A stretch of 64,000 nt of DNA, taken from the NCBI RefSeq assembly GCF_002860865.1, contig NZ_PKIE01000002.1, positions 1-64,000 of the forward strand. The letters run 5' to 3'. This DNA comes from Streptococcus mitis (GTDB taxonomy: Bacteria; Bacillota; Bacilli; Lactobacillales; Streptococcaceae). The notes under the pieces are model-generated. The model worked only from the letters and a program-made list of their open reading frames with translations. It ran no database searches and was not told where the DNA came from. This document shows positions 28,657-40,880 of the stretch, piece by piece (position 1 is the stretch's first letter; each line of letters opens with the position of its first letter). The position numbers were made by a program, and so were the translations under genes.

Positions 28657-29289
28657 CTAAAAATCCTCATGCCCCACCAAGTGGTGCTGAAAAGCATAGA
28701 CCGCAGCTTGTGTACGATCGCTAACCTCAAGTTTGGCAAGAATGTTAGACACGTGCGTCTTGACCGTCTTGAGAGAGATAAAAAGTTCGTCTGCGATGCG
28801 CTGATTTTCGTAGCCCTTGGCGATGAGTTGAAGAACATCTCGCTCACGCGCAGTCAGGTCCTCATGTAGTTCTATGTGATTGCGGTGGTATTCGACTTTC
28901 TTGCTGACCTCTTGCTCAATGGCCAACTCCCCAGCAGCCACCTTACGGACAGCATGGAGCAGTTCGTCGGCACTAGAAGTCTTGAGCATATAGCCTTTAG
29001 CACCAGCATTCAAAACCGGCATTATTTTTTCATTGTCCAAGTAAGAGCTCACAATCAAAATCTTGGCTTCATGCCATTCTTTAAGGATAGCTAAGGTCGC
29101 GTCAATCCCATTCATCTCAGGCATGACAATATCCATGACAATGACATCTGGACGCAGTTCCAAGGCCAACTCAATGCCTTGAGACCCGTTGGACGCCTCA
29201 CCCACAACTTCTACATCGTCTTGGAGGTCAAAGTAGCTTTTCAAGCCCAATCGGACCATTTCGTGGTCATCTACTAGTAAAATTTTCAT
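28657..29289 (-). CDS. liaR: LiaR/VraR-type response regulator (TCS03)
   Basis: A 210-residue NarL/FixJ-type response regulator. The receiver domain (1-120) has the acidic pocket VDDHE and the phosphoacceptor Asp53 in VIVMDIVMPEMNG. The C-terminal LuxR-type helix-turn-helix includes LTARERDVLQLIAKGYENQRIADELFISLKTVKTHVSNIL (present in overlapping parts). Its place after the LiaS-like kinase and LiaF-like protein identifies the cell-envelope stress system called TCS03 in pneumococcus. It is separated from liaS by 13 bases. Confidence 0.93.
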   Translation of the reverse strand: MKILLVDDHEMVRLGLKSYFDLQDDVEVVGEASNGSQGIELALELRPDVIVMDIVMPEMNGIDATLAILKEWHEAKILIVSSYLDNEKIMPVLNAGAKGYMLKTSSADELLHAVRKVAAGELAIEQEVSKKVEYHRNHIELHEDLTARERDVLQLIAKGYENQRIADELFISLKTVKTHVSNILAKLEVSDRTQAAVYAFQHHLVGHEDF

Positions 29290-29302
29290 CTTTACTCCTT
29301 TA

Positions 29303-30298
29303 TCATTCCTTATCTAACAAGGGAATACGGATATCAACTGCCAGCCCTTGCTTTGGAGCTGTCAAGAGTTGAACCGTTCCTGCCATATCTTCAACCCGCT
29401 CCTTGATATTACGAAGTCCATAACTCAAGTCGTCTAAGCTCCCCAACTGGAAACCAAGCCCATTGTCCACCACTTTCAGCTGCAATTCAACATCTGTCTG
29501 ATAGAGATAGACATCCAAGCAAGAGGCCTGGGCATGGCGGAGGGTATTGCTGATCAACTCTTGCAGGATACGGAAGATATGCTCCTCAATTTTCTTAGGT
29601 AATTTCGTTATATTTTGCTTAAGACTAACTCTGAGATCACTCTTGTCCTCAAGCTCTTTTAAGAGGATTTGAATTCCCTCAACCAGACTCTTTTGCTCCA
29701 GTTCAACTGGTCGCAAGTGCAGGAGCAAGACCCGCAAGTCCTTCTGGGCTGTTTCAAGGATGGCTGTGACGCTCTGCAACTGGGTCTGCATCTTTTTTCT
29801 ATCCAATTTCAAAGACTGCTGGCTGACACCTGACAAAATCATGTGGGCCGCAAACAACTCCTGACTGACTGTATCGTGCAAATCCCGAGCAATCCGCTTC
29901 CGTTCTTTCTCGATGATTTCCTCTTCCTGAGCAAGACTCCGATTTTCTGCTTTTTGAAGAGCTTCTGTCAAAAGATTAAGCTTACCTGACAAGGACTTGA
30001 AACTGGCATCCAAATCTGGATCTGCAAGCTGAATCACTTCTTTCCCTGCCAACAAACGCTTGAGATTAGCCTGCATTTTTCTTAGAGAAAGCTCTTCAAC
30101 ACCTCGCCAAAACAGGGCTAAGAGAAAGGTCATGGACATACTGAATACCAACAACAAAAAAATAAATTTTTCTGTTTTTTCGACATCGTGCAGAAAGATA
30201 GACCAGTCAAAGTCAAGGATTTCCAGCAAGCTGTGGGAGAAAAATAAGACAAATAATAAGGAGGTGAGAGCAATCATTACATAAGCTTGTTTTTTCAT
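29303..30298 (-). CDS. liaS: LiaS/VraS-type sensor histidine kinase (TCS03)
   Basis: A 331-residue intramembrane-sensing kinase: two N-terminal membrane helices (about 7-25 and 42-65) with a short outside loop, then a HisKA_3 domain with RIARDLHDTVSQELF (phosphoacceptor His) and a GHKL ATPase with ELISNTLRHAQ and VDNGLGFQ. Such kinases respond to cell-wall antibiotics and pair with LiaR. It overlaps the liaF-like gene by 4 bases. Confidence 0.93.
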   Translation of the reverse strand: MKKQAYVMIALTSLLFVLFFSHSLLEILDFDWSIFLHDVEKTEKFIFLLLVFSMSMTFLLALFWRGVEELSLRKMQANLKRLLAGKEVIQLADPDLDASFKSLSGKLNLLTEALQKAENRSLAQEEEIIEKERKRIARDLHDTVSQELFAAHMILSGVSQQSLKLDRKKMQTQLQSVTAILETAQKDLRVLLLHLRPVELEQKSLVEGIQILLKELEDKSDLRVSLKQNITKLPKKIEEHIFRILQELISNTLRHAQASCLDVYLYQTDVELQLKVVDNGLGFQLGSLDDLSYGLRNIKERVEDMAGTVQLLTAPKQGLAVDIRIPLLDKE

Positions 30299-30993
30299 CC
30301 TCTGACTACCTCAACATCTCCAATCATAGTGGTCAAGAAAATCTTGACACTCTTGTTACTCTTGAGATAGTCTCTTGTTTCTTGATGATAGTGTTCATTG
30401 CGGAGGGCTCGCTTGGGCTGGTTGAAAAAATTCAAATCCCCATAGAGACAATTAACACTGAGACTGACTTCTACATCTACAGGCACAATGATTTTGGTCG
30501 TGCCTACCATCTTTCTAAGGATAATAACATTGTCATGATTGGTTAGAATGACCCTCTCCAGATGAATAGTGTCCTTCCCCATGAGACGAAAGAGATTGAT
30601 ATCATCAAATTGGCAAGTCTGGTAACTTGAAAAATGATGGAGATTTCCAAACCAACGATTTTTCTCCTTCTTAACCGTCACCACCTCTTCAAAAACCAAA
30701 TTGGTTTGCTCTTTTTCCTGATTCATCATCGGGTAAAGAAGAAAGAGACTGTATATAACCGCAACAAAAATAGCTAAAATCACAAAAGGATTGAGCATGA
30801 CGATGAAAAAGAAGAGAATGGTTGCCACCACCAAAAGGAGGTTATTGCCCTCTTTACCAGTGTAATAGCGAATCAAAAGTAAAAAGAGGAATAAAATCAG
30901 CAGAAAACGCGAAAAATGCTCTGATACCATCAACATCAGAGCTCCCGTCAACAGACAGGCTTCGATAAATAAAAAGATTTTAAATTTTCTCAT
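30295..30993 (-). CDS. liaF: LiaF/VraT-like membrane protein
   Basis: A 232-residue protein with about four membrane helices in the first 95 residues and a C-terminal soluble beta-rich domain of the LiaF type (around 110-232, with LFRLMGKDTIHLERVIL and the closing FLTTMIGDVEVVRG). LiaF restrains the LiaS kinase in the absence of stress. It is the first gene of the liaF-liaS-liaR unit, which begins after the fni terminator. Confidence 0.88.
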   Translation of the reverse strand: MRKFKIFLFIEACLLTGALMLMVSEHFSRFLLILFLFLLLIRYYTGKEGNNLLLVVATILFFFIVMLNPFVILAIFVAVIYSLFLLYPMMNQEKEQTNLVFEEVVTVKKEKNRWFGNLHHFSSYQTCQFDDINLFRLMGKDTIHLERVILTNHDNVIILRKMVGTTKIIVPVDVEVSLSVNCLYGDLNFFNQPKRALRNEHYHQETRDYLKSNKSVKIFLTTMIGDVEVVRG

Positions 30994-31054
30994 AGGTTCA
31001 TCCTCTCTCTTCTATTTTATCACACTTCAAAAAAGTCACCTCGGTCTGAAGATG

Positions 31055-33057
<2,003 letters not shown>

Positions 33058-33071
<14 letters not shown>

Positions 33072-34011
33072 CTTGGCTCAAATCCTTTGTTTTTGACACA
33101 ATCAAGCGATAACGTTGACCGAAGATTTCTGATAAATGCTCCAAGTCTTTCTCTTGACAGAGAACTTTGACATTGGGACCAGCATCCATAGTAAAGTAGC
33201 AGGCTTCTCCTTGCTCACGAAGTTGACGAACAAAATCCATGGCTTCATAAGATGCATCGGTCAGATAAGAAAAGGCTGGTGACGCAGTTTTTGTCGTAAC
33301 GTGCATAGCAAGGGCATTTTTCTCCGTTAACTCCCCAACCTTGGCAAAGTCATTTTCCTTGAGATAAACCAGCATATCCTGATAATCCTTCTCAGACTGA
33401 CGGACCCAGTCATCAAAGGTCGTCGAGGTTTCCACACAGAGTTTCATCCCGTCACGACTAGAGATTGGTTTTTTCTTGTCCTCCAAGACCAACATAATCA
33501 TGGCTAGTTTCAAGTCTGTCTCTACAGGGTAAATTTCCCCACTATCCTTATCCCAAGCACCTAGTGGTCCATAAAAACTCCTAGAGGAAGAGCCTGATGC
33601 AAACTTAGCCTCCTGTGCCAACTGGCTCCGAGTCAATCCAAGCTGAAAATAAGCATTACAAGCCTTGACCAAGGCAGACAAACCACTAGAACTTGAGGAC
33701 AGACCCGCTGCCGTAGGCATATTGTTTTGAGTATCGATACGGACAAATCCTTCTCCAACTGGACGGTAGCGGTCAATAATCTTACTCATCTTGGCATGCT
33801 CCGCCTCATTTTGTAGCTGACCATTGATATAAAAGGCATCAGCAGTCGCATCCGTCGGTAGAGATGACAAGGTCGTCTCTGTGTACATGTTTTCCAAAGT
33901 CAGAGAAATACTGCTAGTAGCAGGTACCATCTCTTTTTCTTTTTTCTTTCCCCAATATTTGATAATAGCAATATTTGCGTAGGAACGTACTGTTACAGGC
34001 TCTCTATCCAT
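33058..34011 (-). CDS. mvaD: Diphosphomevalonate decarboxylase
   Basis: MvaD converts mevalonate diphosphate to IPP. The 317-residue GHMP protein begins MDREPVTVRSYANIAIIKYWGK, with the phosphate loop AAGLSSSSSGLSAL and the MDAGPNVK segment carrying the catalytic Asp. The ATG at 34011 is used; the open frame extends 27 codons further upstream into mvaK1 but these residues are not part of the family. It overlaps mvaK1 by 19 bases. Confidence 0.97.
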
Positions 34012-34871
34012 GTCTGAACAGCTCCTTTCTCTTCTAATCTTTCTGCTAGTTCTTGTGCGTGTGTAAAATTGTCTGCCAAGGCTATGATACAACCTCCTAG
34101 CCCACCACCGCTCATCTTGGCACCTAAAGCACCATAGTTCAGAGCCGTTTCAACCAAAGAGTCTGCCTCAGGGCTACTGACACCAATTTCTTTTAAATGT
34201 AAATGTGCTTGACTGAGGATTTGTCCCAATCCTTCAGCATCTTTTTGTGAAATCGCATCTTCTGCCTGCTGGGTCAATTCTCCCAAGGCATGCAAAAACG
34301 GTAGGGCATCCTTGCCCTTACTTTGAACCACTTGGATGGCTTCACGGGTATGACCATAAACACCCGTATCCGCAATCACCAAATAGGCGGATAAGTTCAT
34401 CTCAAGCTCTGTAAATCCTACGTTCTTGATAAAGCGAATAGGCTGGTCACTGAGACAGGTCTTAGCATCCAAACCACTAGGATTCATATGAGCAATCATC
34501 TCAGCCCGATTGACCAAGATTTCCAATACATCACGAGGTAGATCAGCCTCATAGTAGTCAAATACCGCACGAATAGCCGCTATGCTGATAGCAGCTGACG
34601 AACCCATCCCCCGCTTCTCAGGGATAGCCGAGTCAATCTCACAGCGAATGCAGGCTTCTTTGATATCCAAATACTCCAGCGAAGCATAAACTGCCATGGA
34701 CAAGGTATCCTCTTCATAGAGACGCCAAGGACTCGCTGCAGGAACTACCTTACAAGTCACCTCCACCTCCAAAAGAGGCAGAGAAATGGCAGGATAACCG
34801 TAAACGACCGCATGCTCCCCTATTAAAATAATCTTACTATGTGCCTGACCAACACCAACTTTTTTTGTCAT
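33993..34871 (-). CDS. mvaK1: Mevalonate kinase
   Basis: MvaK1 phosphorylates mevalonate and is the first gene of the mvaK1-mvaD-mvaK2-fni operon, which supplies isoprenoids for undecaprenyl phosphate and hence for cell wall and capsule. The 292 residues have GQAHSKIILIGEHAVVYG, the ATP loop KRGMGSSAAISIAA and LGAKMSGGGLGGC at the C-terminus. The start follows AAAGGAAAAT. Confidence 0.97.
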   Translation of the reverse strand: MTKKVGVGQAHSKIILIGEHAVVYGYPAISLPLLEVEVTCKVVPAASPWRLYEEDTLSMAVYASLEYLDIKEACIRCEIDSAIPEKRGMGSSAAISIAAIRAVFDYYEADLPRDVLEILVNRAEMIAHMNPSGLDAKTCLSDQPIRFIKNVGFTELEMNLSAYLVIADTGVYGHTREAIQVVQSKGKDALPFLHALGELTQQAEDAISQKDAEGLGQILSQAHLHLKEIGVSSPEADSLVETALNYGALGAKMSGGGLGGCIIALADNFTHAQELAERLEEKGAVQTWIESL

Positions 34872-34953
34872 ATTTTCCTTTTACTAGACGGAAAGACCGT
34901 CTCATTTTTCATACAAGTATTGATTCTTTCCTATCTATTTTATTATATTTTCA

Positions 34954-34987
34954 CAAAAAAAGCGATTGTTTCCATTCACAATCGCTT
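34954..34987 (-). terminator. Terminator of the choline-binding protein gene
   Basis: In minus-strand sense AGCGATTGT and ACAATCGCT pair around an 8-base loop, followed by a T7 run. Confidence 0.85.
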
Positions 34988-34993
34988 CTTTCA

Positions 34994-35935
34994 TTATTGA
35001 ACCCATTCGCCATTATAGTTGACGTAGTAGCCATCTACAGTGGTATTCACTGCCAAAGCACCTGAGCTATAAGCATAGTACCATTTGCCATTAACCTGGA
35101 ACCAACCAGTGATCATAGCTCCTGATGAACGGAGATAGTACCACTTGTTACCGAGGTATTGCCAGCCAGTTTTCATATCACCATTTACTTGGTCTAGATA
35201 ATACCAAGTTGAGCCTTCCTGATACCAGCCAGTTGCCATGGCTCCTGATGAACGGAGGTAGTACCACTTATTACCAAGGTATTTCCAACCTGTTTGCATT
35301 GCAGCACTTGTTGGATCTAGATAGTACCAAGTTGAGTTATCATTTGTCCAACCACGCACTAGCTCCCCAACCGTTAAACTGTCGATACGAGCATCGAAGC
35401 TACCATCCTTCTGTAAATAATACCAATGCCCTTCGTCAGAAATCCAGCCGGTTTTTAAGGTGTGATAATCACGTTTATCTTCAAAATAATAGGTTCGTTT
35501 CTCTGCTGGGCTATCATATTGTTCCCCATGATGTTTGTTGGTATTTGTAGCAGTTTTTGCCTCTAAAACTTGCTTGCCAACAAATTCTTGAAGAACCCCA
35601 TCTTGACCAAAGTAATACCATTGTGGCATTGGCATAGATTCTAATCTTAAACCATTTGGGTACGGACCAATTGTACTACCTTTAGATGGAAACGGGATAT
35701 ATTGCCAGCCGACAACCATCTCTCCTGATACATGATCAAAATAATAGTACTTGCCATCAATCACTCGCCAAGCCTTTTCTTTGAGTTCCCCCTTCTTGTA
35801 GTAGGTTCTACCATTTTCTTTGACAAATTGCCAACCTTCTGAATCAGCATCATCCGCTAATACTGCACTTGTCGCTAGCAAACCAAAGAAAAAGACTGCT
35901 AATGCGATTTGCATCAATTTTTTTACTATTTTCAT
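34994..35935 (-). CDS. Choline-binding surface protein (CbpC/CbpJ/CbpF type)
   Basis: A 313-residue secreted protein. A signal peptide covers residues 1-27 (hydrophobic core then SAVLADD). The rest is built of about ten choline-binding repeats of the GW type, such as TGWKYLGNKWYYLRSSGAM, with less regular modules in the first half (residues about 30-190) and regular ones after 190. The protein is expected to attach to phosphocholine on teichoic acids. No separate catalytic domain is visible. It sits between ritR and mvaK1, where I recall cbpC/cbpJ in pneumococcus. Confidence 0.88.
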   Translation of the reverse strand: MKIVKKLMQIALAVFFFGLLATSAVLADDADSEGWQFVKENGRTYYKKGELKEKAWRVIDGKYYYFDHVSGEMVVGWQYIPFPSKGSTIGPYPNGLRLESMPMPQWYYFGQDGVLQEFVGKQVLEAKTATNTNKHHGEQYDSPAEKRTYYFEDKRDYHTLKTGWISDEGHWYYLQKDGSFDARIDSLTVGELVRGWTNDNSTWYYLDPTSAAMQTGWKYLGNKWYYLRSSGAMATGWYQEGSTWYYLDQVNGDMKTGWQYLGNKWYYLRSSGAMITGWFQVNGKWYYAYSSGALAVNTTVDGYYVNYNGEWVQ

Positions 35936-36005
35936 TAGATGTATCCTCCATAACTGATTTTAGCAAATACAAAATCGCATGTCAATATACAAAAACTCCT
36001 CAAAA

Positions 36006-36033
36006 AAAGCAATTACATAACTGCAACTGCTTT
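36006..36033 (-). terminator. Possible ritR terminator
   Basis: AAGCAGTT/AATTGCTT arms with one mismatch and a T7 run in minus-strand sense, immediately after the ritR stop. Confidence 0.45.
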
Positions 36034-36723
36034 CTATTCTTGCATGGTGTAACCGACACCACGCACGGTTTTAATGTAGCTTTTTTGACCTTTTACATCA
36101 AGCTTGCTACGTAGATAACGGATGTAGACATCCACGATATTTGTTTCGGTCGCACTTTCATACTTCCAGACACTTTCCAACAACTGCTCACGAGTCAGAA
36201 CTTTCTTGCTTCCCATAAGAGTAGCCAAGAGGTCATACTCACGACGGGTCAGAGCAATCATCTCTTCGCCACGATAAACAGTATGATGTTCTACATCCAT
36301 ACGCAGATTGCGGTAAGACGTTGGAACCTTCATCTGACTGCAGTGTTGATCGATAAAGTCCCGACCTCGGAAAATCGCTGAAATACGAGCTACCAGATTC
36401 TCAATAATAACTGGCTTATAGATATAAGAAACGGCAAAGTGTTGGATTGTTTCAATCTGATCTTGCAATTCTTCACGATGGTCCAAGACCATAATGACTG
36501 AGGCTGGCTTAGTCCGACTCAGCTTGTCTGCAAAATCCTGGGCTGTCATATCCCCCAGACGAGCATTCAATAAAATCAAGTCATAGTCTGTCTGAAGAGC
36601 CATGGAGAGGGCTTTTTGCCCCTCCTCAACCTGATCAACTCGGTATTGCTCTTTTTGGAGTTCCAAACTTAAAAAATGAGCTAGATTTCGTTCTTTCTCA
36701 AGTAATAAAATCCGTTTCCCCAT
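36034..36723 (-). CDS. ritR: Orphan response regulator RitR
   Basis: A 229-residue OmpR-type regulator without a partner kinase. The receiver domain has Asn53 (LLNARLGDM) where normal regulators have the phosphorylated Asp, and Cys128 (QHCSQM) lies in the linker; both are the known features of RitR, which senses oxidation through the cysteine and represses the Piu iron uptake genes. The C-terminal winged helix (residues 135-229) has LTRREYDLLATLM and VRGVGYTM. It follows gnd by 11 bases, so the two are co-transcribed, which ties redox sensing to the pentose phosphate pathway. Confidence 0.93.
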   Translation of the reverse strand: MGKRILLLEKERNLAHFLSLELQKEQYRVDQVEEGQKALSMALQTDYDLILLNARLGDMTAQDFADKLSRTKPASVIMVLDHREELQDQIETIQHFAVSYIYKPVIIENLVARISAIFRGRDFIDQHCSQMKVPTSYRNLRMDVEHHTVYRGEEMIALTRREYDLLATLMGSKKVLTREQLLESVWKYESATETNIVDVYIRYLRSKLDVKGQKSYIKTVRGVGYTMQE

Positions 36724-36734
36724 GGCAGACCTAC

Positions 36735-38159
36735 TTATTTTTCGTCATACCAAGAGTAGTGGAATGTTCCTTCTTTGTCTTTACGTTGGTAAGTGTGGGC
36801 ACCAAAGTAGTCACGTTGCGCTTGGATCAAGTTAGCTGGAAGGTCAGCTGAACGGTAGCTATCAAAGTAAGTAATAGCTGCTGAGAAGGTTGGTACTGGC
36901 ACACCAGCTTGAACAGCAAGAGCTACGATATCACGCACTGCTTGTTGATACTTAGCAGTAACATCCAAGAAGTACTCATCCAAAAGAAGGTTAGCAAGGT
37001 CTGCATCACGGTTATAAGCATCAGTAATCTTTTGCAAGAAACGAGAACGGATGATACAGCCATCACGCCAGATAGATGCGATGTCTGCAAATGGCAAGTT
37101 CCAGTTGTTTTCTTTAGAAGCTACACGCAATTGAGCAAAACCTTGTGCGTATGAAATGATTTTTGAGAAGTAAAGGGCTTGACGAATCTTTTCAATCAAC
37201 TCAGCCTTGTCTCCTTCAAATTTGAAGGCAGCTGGTTTTGGAAGAACCTTGCTAGCATGTACACGTTCTTCTTTGTAAGTAGAGATGTAACGTGCAAATA
37301 CTGATTCTGTGATGAGTGACAATGGCACACCAAGGTCAAGTGATGATTGGCTAGTCCATTTACCAGTTCCCTTGTTACCTGCAGCATCAAGGATGTAGTC
37401 TACGATTGGTCCATCTTGACCTTCGTCGTCTTTACGGCTCAAGATATCAGCTGTGATTTCAATCAAGTAGCTGTCTAATTCACCCTTGTTCCACTCAGTA
37501 AAGATTTCAGCCATATCTTCTGCTGAAAGACCTAGCAAGTGTTGCATCAAGTCATAGCTTTCTGCGATCAATTGCATATCACCATACTCGATACCGTTGT
37601 GAACCATTTTCACATAGTGACCAGCTCCATCAGGACCGATGTAAGTCACACATGGTTTGCCATCTTCTGGTGCTTTAGCTGAGATTTCTTCAAGAACATC
37701 CGCAACCAATTCGTAGGCCTCTTTTTGTCCACCAGGCATGATAGACGGACCTTCAAGGGCACCTTTTTCACCACCAGAAACCCCAGTACCGATAAAGTTG
37801 ATACCTGAGTTTGCCAATTCTTCATTACGACGGATTGTATCTTTGTAGAAAGTGTTTCCACCGTCAATCAAGATATCACCCTTGTCAAGGTGTGGAAGAA
37901 GGGCTTGAATTGTAGCATCTGTACCAGGTCCAGCTTGAACCATGAGCATAATACGACGAGGTTTTTCGATTGAGTTTACAAAACTTTCAACGTCATAGCT
38001 TGGTACAAAGTTCTTTTCAGGATGGCAAGCAATTACATCTTCAGTTTTTTCTTTACTACGGTTGTAGATAGCAACTGTGTAACCACGAGATTCAATATTA
38101 AGGGCAAGGTTACGACCCATTACGGCCATACCTACGACACCAAAGTTAGCTTTTGTCAT
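36735..38159 (-). CDS. gnd: 6-phosphogluconate dehydrogenase (decarboxylating)
   Basis: Gnd makes ribulose-5-phosphate and NADPH. The 474-residue protein has the N-terminal Rossmann motif [15 protein letters not shown], the substrate signature [14 protein letters not shown], and the C-terminal helical domain closing with [24 protein letters not shown] (given here in overlapping parts). Full length. It lies ahead of ritR in a two-gene unit. Confidence 0.97.
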   Translation of the reverse strand: MTKANFGVVGMAVMGRNLALNIESRGYTVAIYNRSKEKTEDVIACHPEKNFVPSYDVESFVNSIEKPRRIMLMVQAGPGTDATIQALLPHLDKGDILIDGGNTFYKDTIRRNEELANSGINFIGTGVSGGEKGALEGPSIMPGGQKEAYELVADVLEEISAKAPEDGKPCVTYIGPDGAGHYVKMVHNGIEYGDMQLIAESYDLMQHLLGLSAEDMAEIFTEWNKGELDSYLIEITADILSRKDDEGQDGPIVDYILDAAGNKGTGKWTSQSSLDLGVPLSLITESVFARYISTYKEERVHASKVLPKPAAFKFEGDKAELIEKIRQALYFSKIISYAQGFAQLRVASKENNWNLPFADIASIWRDGCIIRSRFLQKITDAYNRDADLANLLLDEYFLDVTAKYQQAVRDIVALAVQAGVPVPTFSAAITYFDSYRSADLPANLIQAQRDYFGAHTYQRKDKEGTFHYSWYDEK

Positions 38160-38234
38160 TTGACACTCCTCTTATTTAATTTGTTTTATTTTATCATTTT
38201 TACTTTTGAAAAGAAAGAATTTTGTAACGGCTAC

Positions 38235-39632
38235 TTAGAAGTCCAAAGCATCCGCATGTCCAGAACCATTTCCAACAAAGTATCCTGTCTTACAGTTAAG
38301 GGTAAAGAGATAGGTTCCATCTGGCTTGTAGAGATTGTAATAACCATTGCCATTAACGATATTAACACGTTCAAGGATATATTGGTTGCCAGTGATATAG
38401 CCACGCGAACGTGAAGTCTCTAAAATTTGTTCTAAGACACCATCCGCAAAATCCCAGGCAGAGTTATTACTATCATCAATAGCAGATTGATTGTAGGCAA
38501 CACGACTAGCACTTCTTTGAACAGCAACTCCTGCACTTGATACACCCATATTGACTTCACTGCGACTACTTCTAGTCTCATTTGAACTACTTGGTTTTGT
38601 CTCACTAGTCGCATTTGAACTTGCTTGACTTGAACTGCTAGTTTGACTTGAACTTGAGCTAGAAGTACTTGTTTGCTGACTCTTACCAAGACTGATAGCC
38701 TTATCTAGCACTTTATCAATCTCTGTATTTCCAGTTTTAATATCTGTAAATTTAGCATCTGATTTAGCTTTAGCGTTAGTATCCAAGACACCATCCACAA
38801 TAGCTGGCTTCTCAAATTGAGCATTGACATCTTGAATGGCCTTGATTTGAGTTGCTAGGCTATCATACTTAGATTTTGCAAGCGCATATTCGCGACTACC
38901 TTCCAGCTTATCAAGCAAGGTCTTGAGTTGACTCAGTTTATCAAACTGGCTATTTTTCAAAGCCGTTTTATTGCTATCTGTATAAAAGGCATCGTATTGG
39001 CTATTGAAATCTTCTAAAATCGGCTGAATATTCTGCTCACTGGACGTTGATTGAGAAGTTTGGATTTCCTGTGTTGAGCGATTCACTTGACGGTAAACAT
39101 AATAAGCAGTTCCAAGGATAAGAACCACTAGCGCTGCTAGGATCCCGTAAATCAACCATTTCTTCTTACTTTCTCCATCTTCACTATCCGTAACTCGAGA
39201 AAGTATTGGAACCTCTTCCCCTTCAAACAATTGTACTTCTTCAGTCTCAAATTCTTCAACAGGGGAAACTTCTGAATCGCGTATGAATTCTAAATCATCG
39301 AACTGATTCAAGTCATCTTCTGGTACTGAGGACTCAACTTCTGTCTCCTCACGAATCTCTTGAAGCAAATCATCAAGAGTCGAGGTAACAGATTCTTCTT
39401 TTTCGACTAACTCCTCTTTTTTGTATTGACGAGTCGCAAACTTATCTGCTTCGATTTCATCTTTATGTTGTTTAACATACTTGTCCAAAATGGAATCCTC
39501 AGGCAAGACCCCTGCTTCCACTTCTTCATTTTTACGAATAGCTTGACCAACTGTTAGCTCTTTTGCTTCATCAAAATCAAATCGCGGTTCTTGGACTTCT
39601 TTTTTATGACGATTCCGTCTTTTCTTACTCAT
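38235..39632 (-). CDS. mapZ: Mid-cell-anchored protein MapZ (LocZ)
   Basis: MapZ marks the division site in streptococci and positions the FtsZ ring. The 465-residue protein has a basic start ([11 protein letters not shown]), a long acidic cytoplasmic region with [17 protein letters not shown] (FtsZ-binding region), a single membrane helix at about 159-180, a helical outer domain, a Ser/Thr-rich linker (about 310-360, phosphorylation- and flexible-type) and a C-terminal peptidoglycan-binding domain. It follows the methyltransferase gene by 12 bases. Confidence 0.92.
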   Translation of the reverse strand: MSKKRRNRHKKEVQEPRFDFDEAKELTVGQAIRKNEEVEAGVLPEDSILDKYVKQHKDEIEADKFATRQYKKEELVEKEESVTSTLDDLLQEIREETEVESSVPEDDLNQFDDLEFIRDSEVSPVEEFETEEVQLFEGEEVPILSRVTDSEDGESKKKWLIYGILAALVVLILGTAYYVYRQVNRSTQEIQTSQSTSSEQNIQPILEDFNSQYDAFYTDSNKTALKNSQFDKLSQLKTLLDKLEGSREYALAKSKYDSLATQIKAIQDVNAQFEKPAIVDGVLDTNAKAKSDAKFTDIKTGNTEIDKVLDKAISLGKSQQTSTSSSSSSQTSSSSQASSNATSETKPSSSNETRSSRSEVNMGVSSAGVAVQRSASRVAYNQSAIDDSNNSAWDFADGVLEQILETSRSRGYITGNQYILERVNIVNGNGYYNLYKPDGTYLFTLNCKTGYFVGNGSGHADALDF

Positions 39633-39644
39633 GGGTATTCCTTT

Positions 39645-40802
39645 CTATTTTAACTCTTGGCGTTTAACACGCTGACCAAAATATTGATACAGATCCACTT
39701 TCAAGGTTCCGTTGTATAACTTACGCTTCTTGTCTGCTTGGCTACCATACTTGCTTTCAAAGTCTTCATCACTAGTTAGGATAAACTTACTCCAAGTTTT
39801 TAGCGGTGCAAATACTTGCCCCATCTCAGCATAAAGCTTGGTAACTCCTGCATCATCTGATAAACGTTCTCCATAAGGCGGATTGGAGATAATCACGCCA
39901 TTGATTTTATCAGAACGTAAATCCTGCACGCGCATCTGCTTAAAGGTAACATCTCCTGCAACACCAGCTGCCTGAGCATTGGCCTTAGCAATTTCCACCA
40001 TACGTGCATCAATATCACAGCCCATAATATCCAGTTCAAGCTCACGGTCTACTTTTTGGGCCGCTGCTGTACGCACTTCCTGAATCAAGCGATCGCTGAC
40101 CCAGTTCCACCCCTCAAATGCAAAGGAGCGACGAAGTCCTGGTGCCATCTTTCGAGCAATCATGACTGCCTCAATACAGAAAGTCCCCGAACCACAGGTC
40201 GGATCAATCAAAGGCTTGTCTGGATACCAGTTAGAAAGTTGTAAAATAGCTGCCGCCATGTTTTCCTTGATAGGGGCTCCCCCTTTTTCGGTACGATAAC
40301 CACGTTTAAAGAGGCTAGACCCGGTCGTATCAATCATGACAGTTGCCACATCTTTGAGAATAGAGACCTCAATCTTAAACTCTGGGCCATTCTCCATCAG
40401 AGGAACACCTTCTGGGCGAGCATAGTGCTTCTGCAATTTCTTGACAACAGCTTTCTTAGAAATAGCCTGTACACTTGGCTCATTGTGAAGTTTAGATTTA
40501 ACACATTTGGCCTTGGAAATCGGGAACCGAGCTCCGAGTGGTAAATAATTTTCCCAATCTAAAGCAAAAACTCCCTGAAACAGCTCTTCAAAAGTCTTAG
40601 CTGGGAACGTTCCTACGATGATCTTGATACGGTCTGCTGCCCGAAGCCAGAGGTTGGTTTCGATAATGGCTCTCACGTCTCCTTGAAAACGAACACGTCC
40701 ATTTTCAACCTGACAATCGTAGCCCAACTCTCTCACTTCTCGTCCCACAACAGCTTCAAGACCAGCTGCAGCAGTAGCGATTAAATTAAATTCTTTTTTC
40801 AT
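39645..40802 (-). CDS. RlmL-like rRNA guanine-N2 methyltransferase
   Basis: A 385-residue protein with an N-terminal ferredoxin-like/THUMP domain (about 1-155) and a class I SAM-dependent methyltransferase domain (160-385). The SAM-binding region DPTCGSGTFCIEA and the catalytic ISNPPYGERL (N-P-P-Y) motif are intact. It is the YpsC/RlmL(N-terminal) type that methylates 23S rRNA guanine; older annotation as a DNA adenine methylase is unlikely given the THUMP domain. The ATG at 40802 begins the conserved MKKEFNLIATAAAGLEAVVG; an upstream reading of 11 codons is not conserved. Confidence 0.88.
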   Translation of the reverse strand: MKKEFNLIATAAAGLEAVVGREVRELGYDCQVENGRVRFQGDVRAIIETNLWLRAADRIKIIVGTFPAKTFEELFQGVFALDWENYLPLGARFPISKAKCVKSKLHNEPSVQAISKKAVVKKLQKHYARPEGVPLMENGPEFKIEVSILKDVATVMIDTTGSSLFKRGYRTEKGGAPIKENMAAAILQLSNWYPDKPLIDPTCGSGTFCIEAVMIARKMAPGLRRSFAFEGWNWVSDRLIQEVRTAAAQKVDRELELDIMGCDIDARMVEIAKANAQAAGVAGDVTFKQMRVQDLRSDKINGVIISNPPYGERLSDDAGVTKLYAEMGQVFAPLKTWSKFILTSDEDFESKYGSQADKKRKLYNGTLKVDLYQYFGQRVKRQELK

Positions 40803-40837
40803 TTTCAGTCTTATAAGACCTTTCTGTATGTCCACTT

Positions 40838-40876
40838 TAAAAAATGAGGTTGAGAAAGTTTTCTCAGCCCCAACCT
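40838..40876 (-). terminator. rnpB terminator
   Basis: In minus-strand sense GGTTGGGGCTGAGAAA folds on TTTCTCAACC and ends in CATTTTTT, directly after the RNase P RNA 3' end. Confidence 0.75.
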
Positions 40877-40880
40877 ATAT

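Noticed and set aside
31036..31049. Imperfect palindrome TCACCTCGGTCTGA upstream of liaF as a LiaR box
   Set aside because: Only the outer bases are symmetrical and the match to CesR/LiaR-type boxes is weak by eye.
34012..34092. 27 extra codons at the start of MvaD
   Set aside because: They overlap mvaK1 in another frame and are not part of the MvaD family; the MDREPV start is the conserved one.
38500..38690. Ser-rich repetitive stretch in mapZ as a CRISPR or microsatellite array
   Set aside because: It is a codon-level Ser/Thr linker in frame, with no regular DNA repeat and spacer structure. No CRISPR array was seen anywhere in the window.
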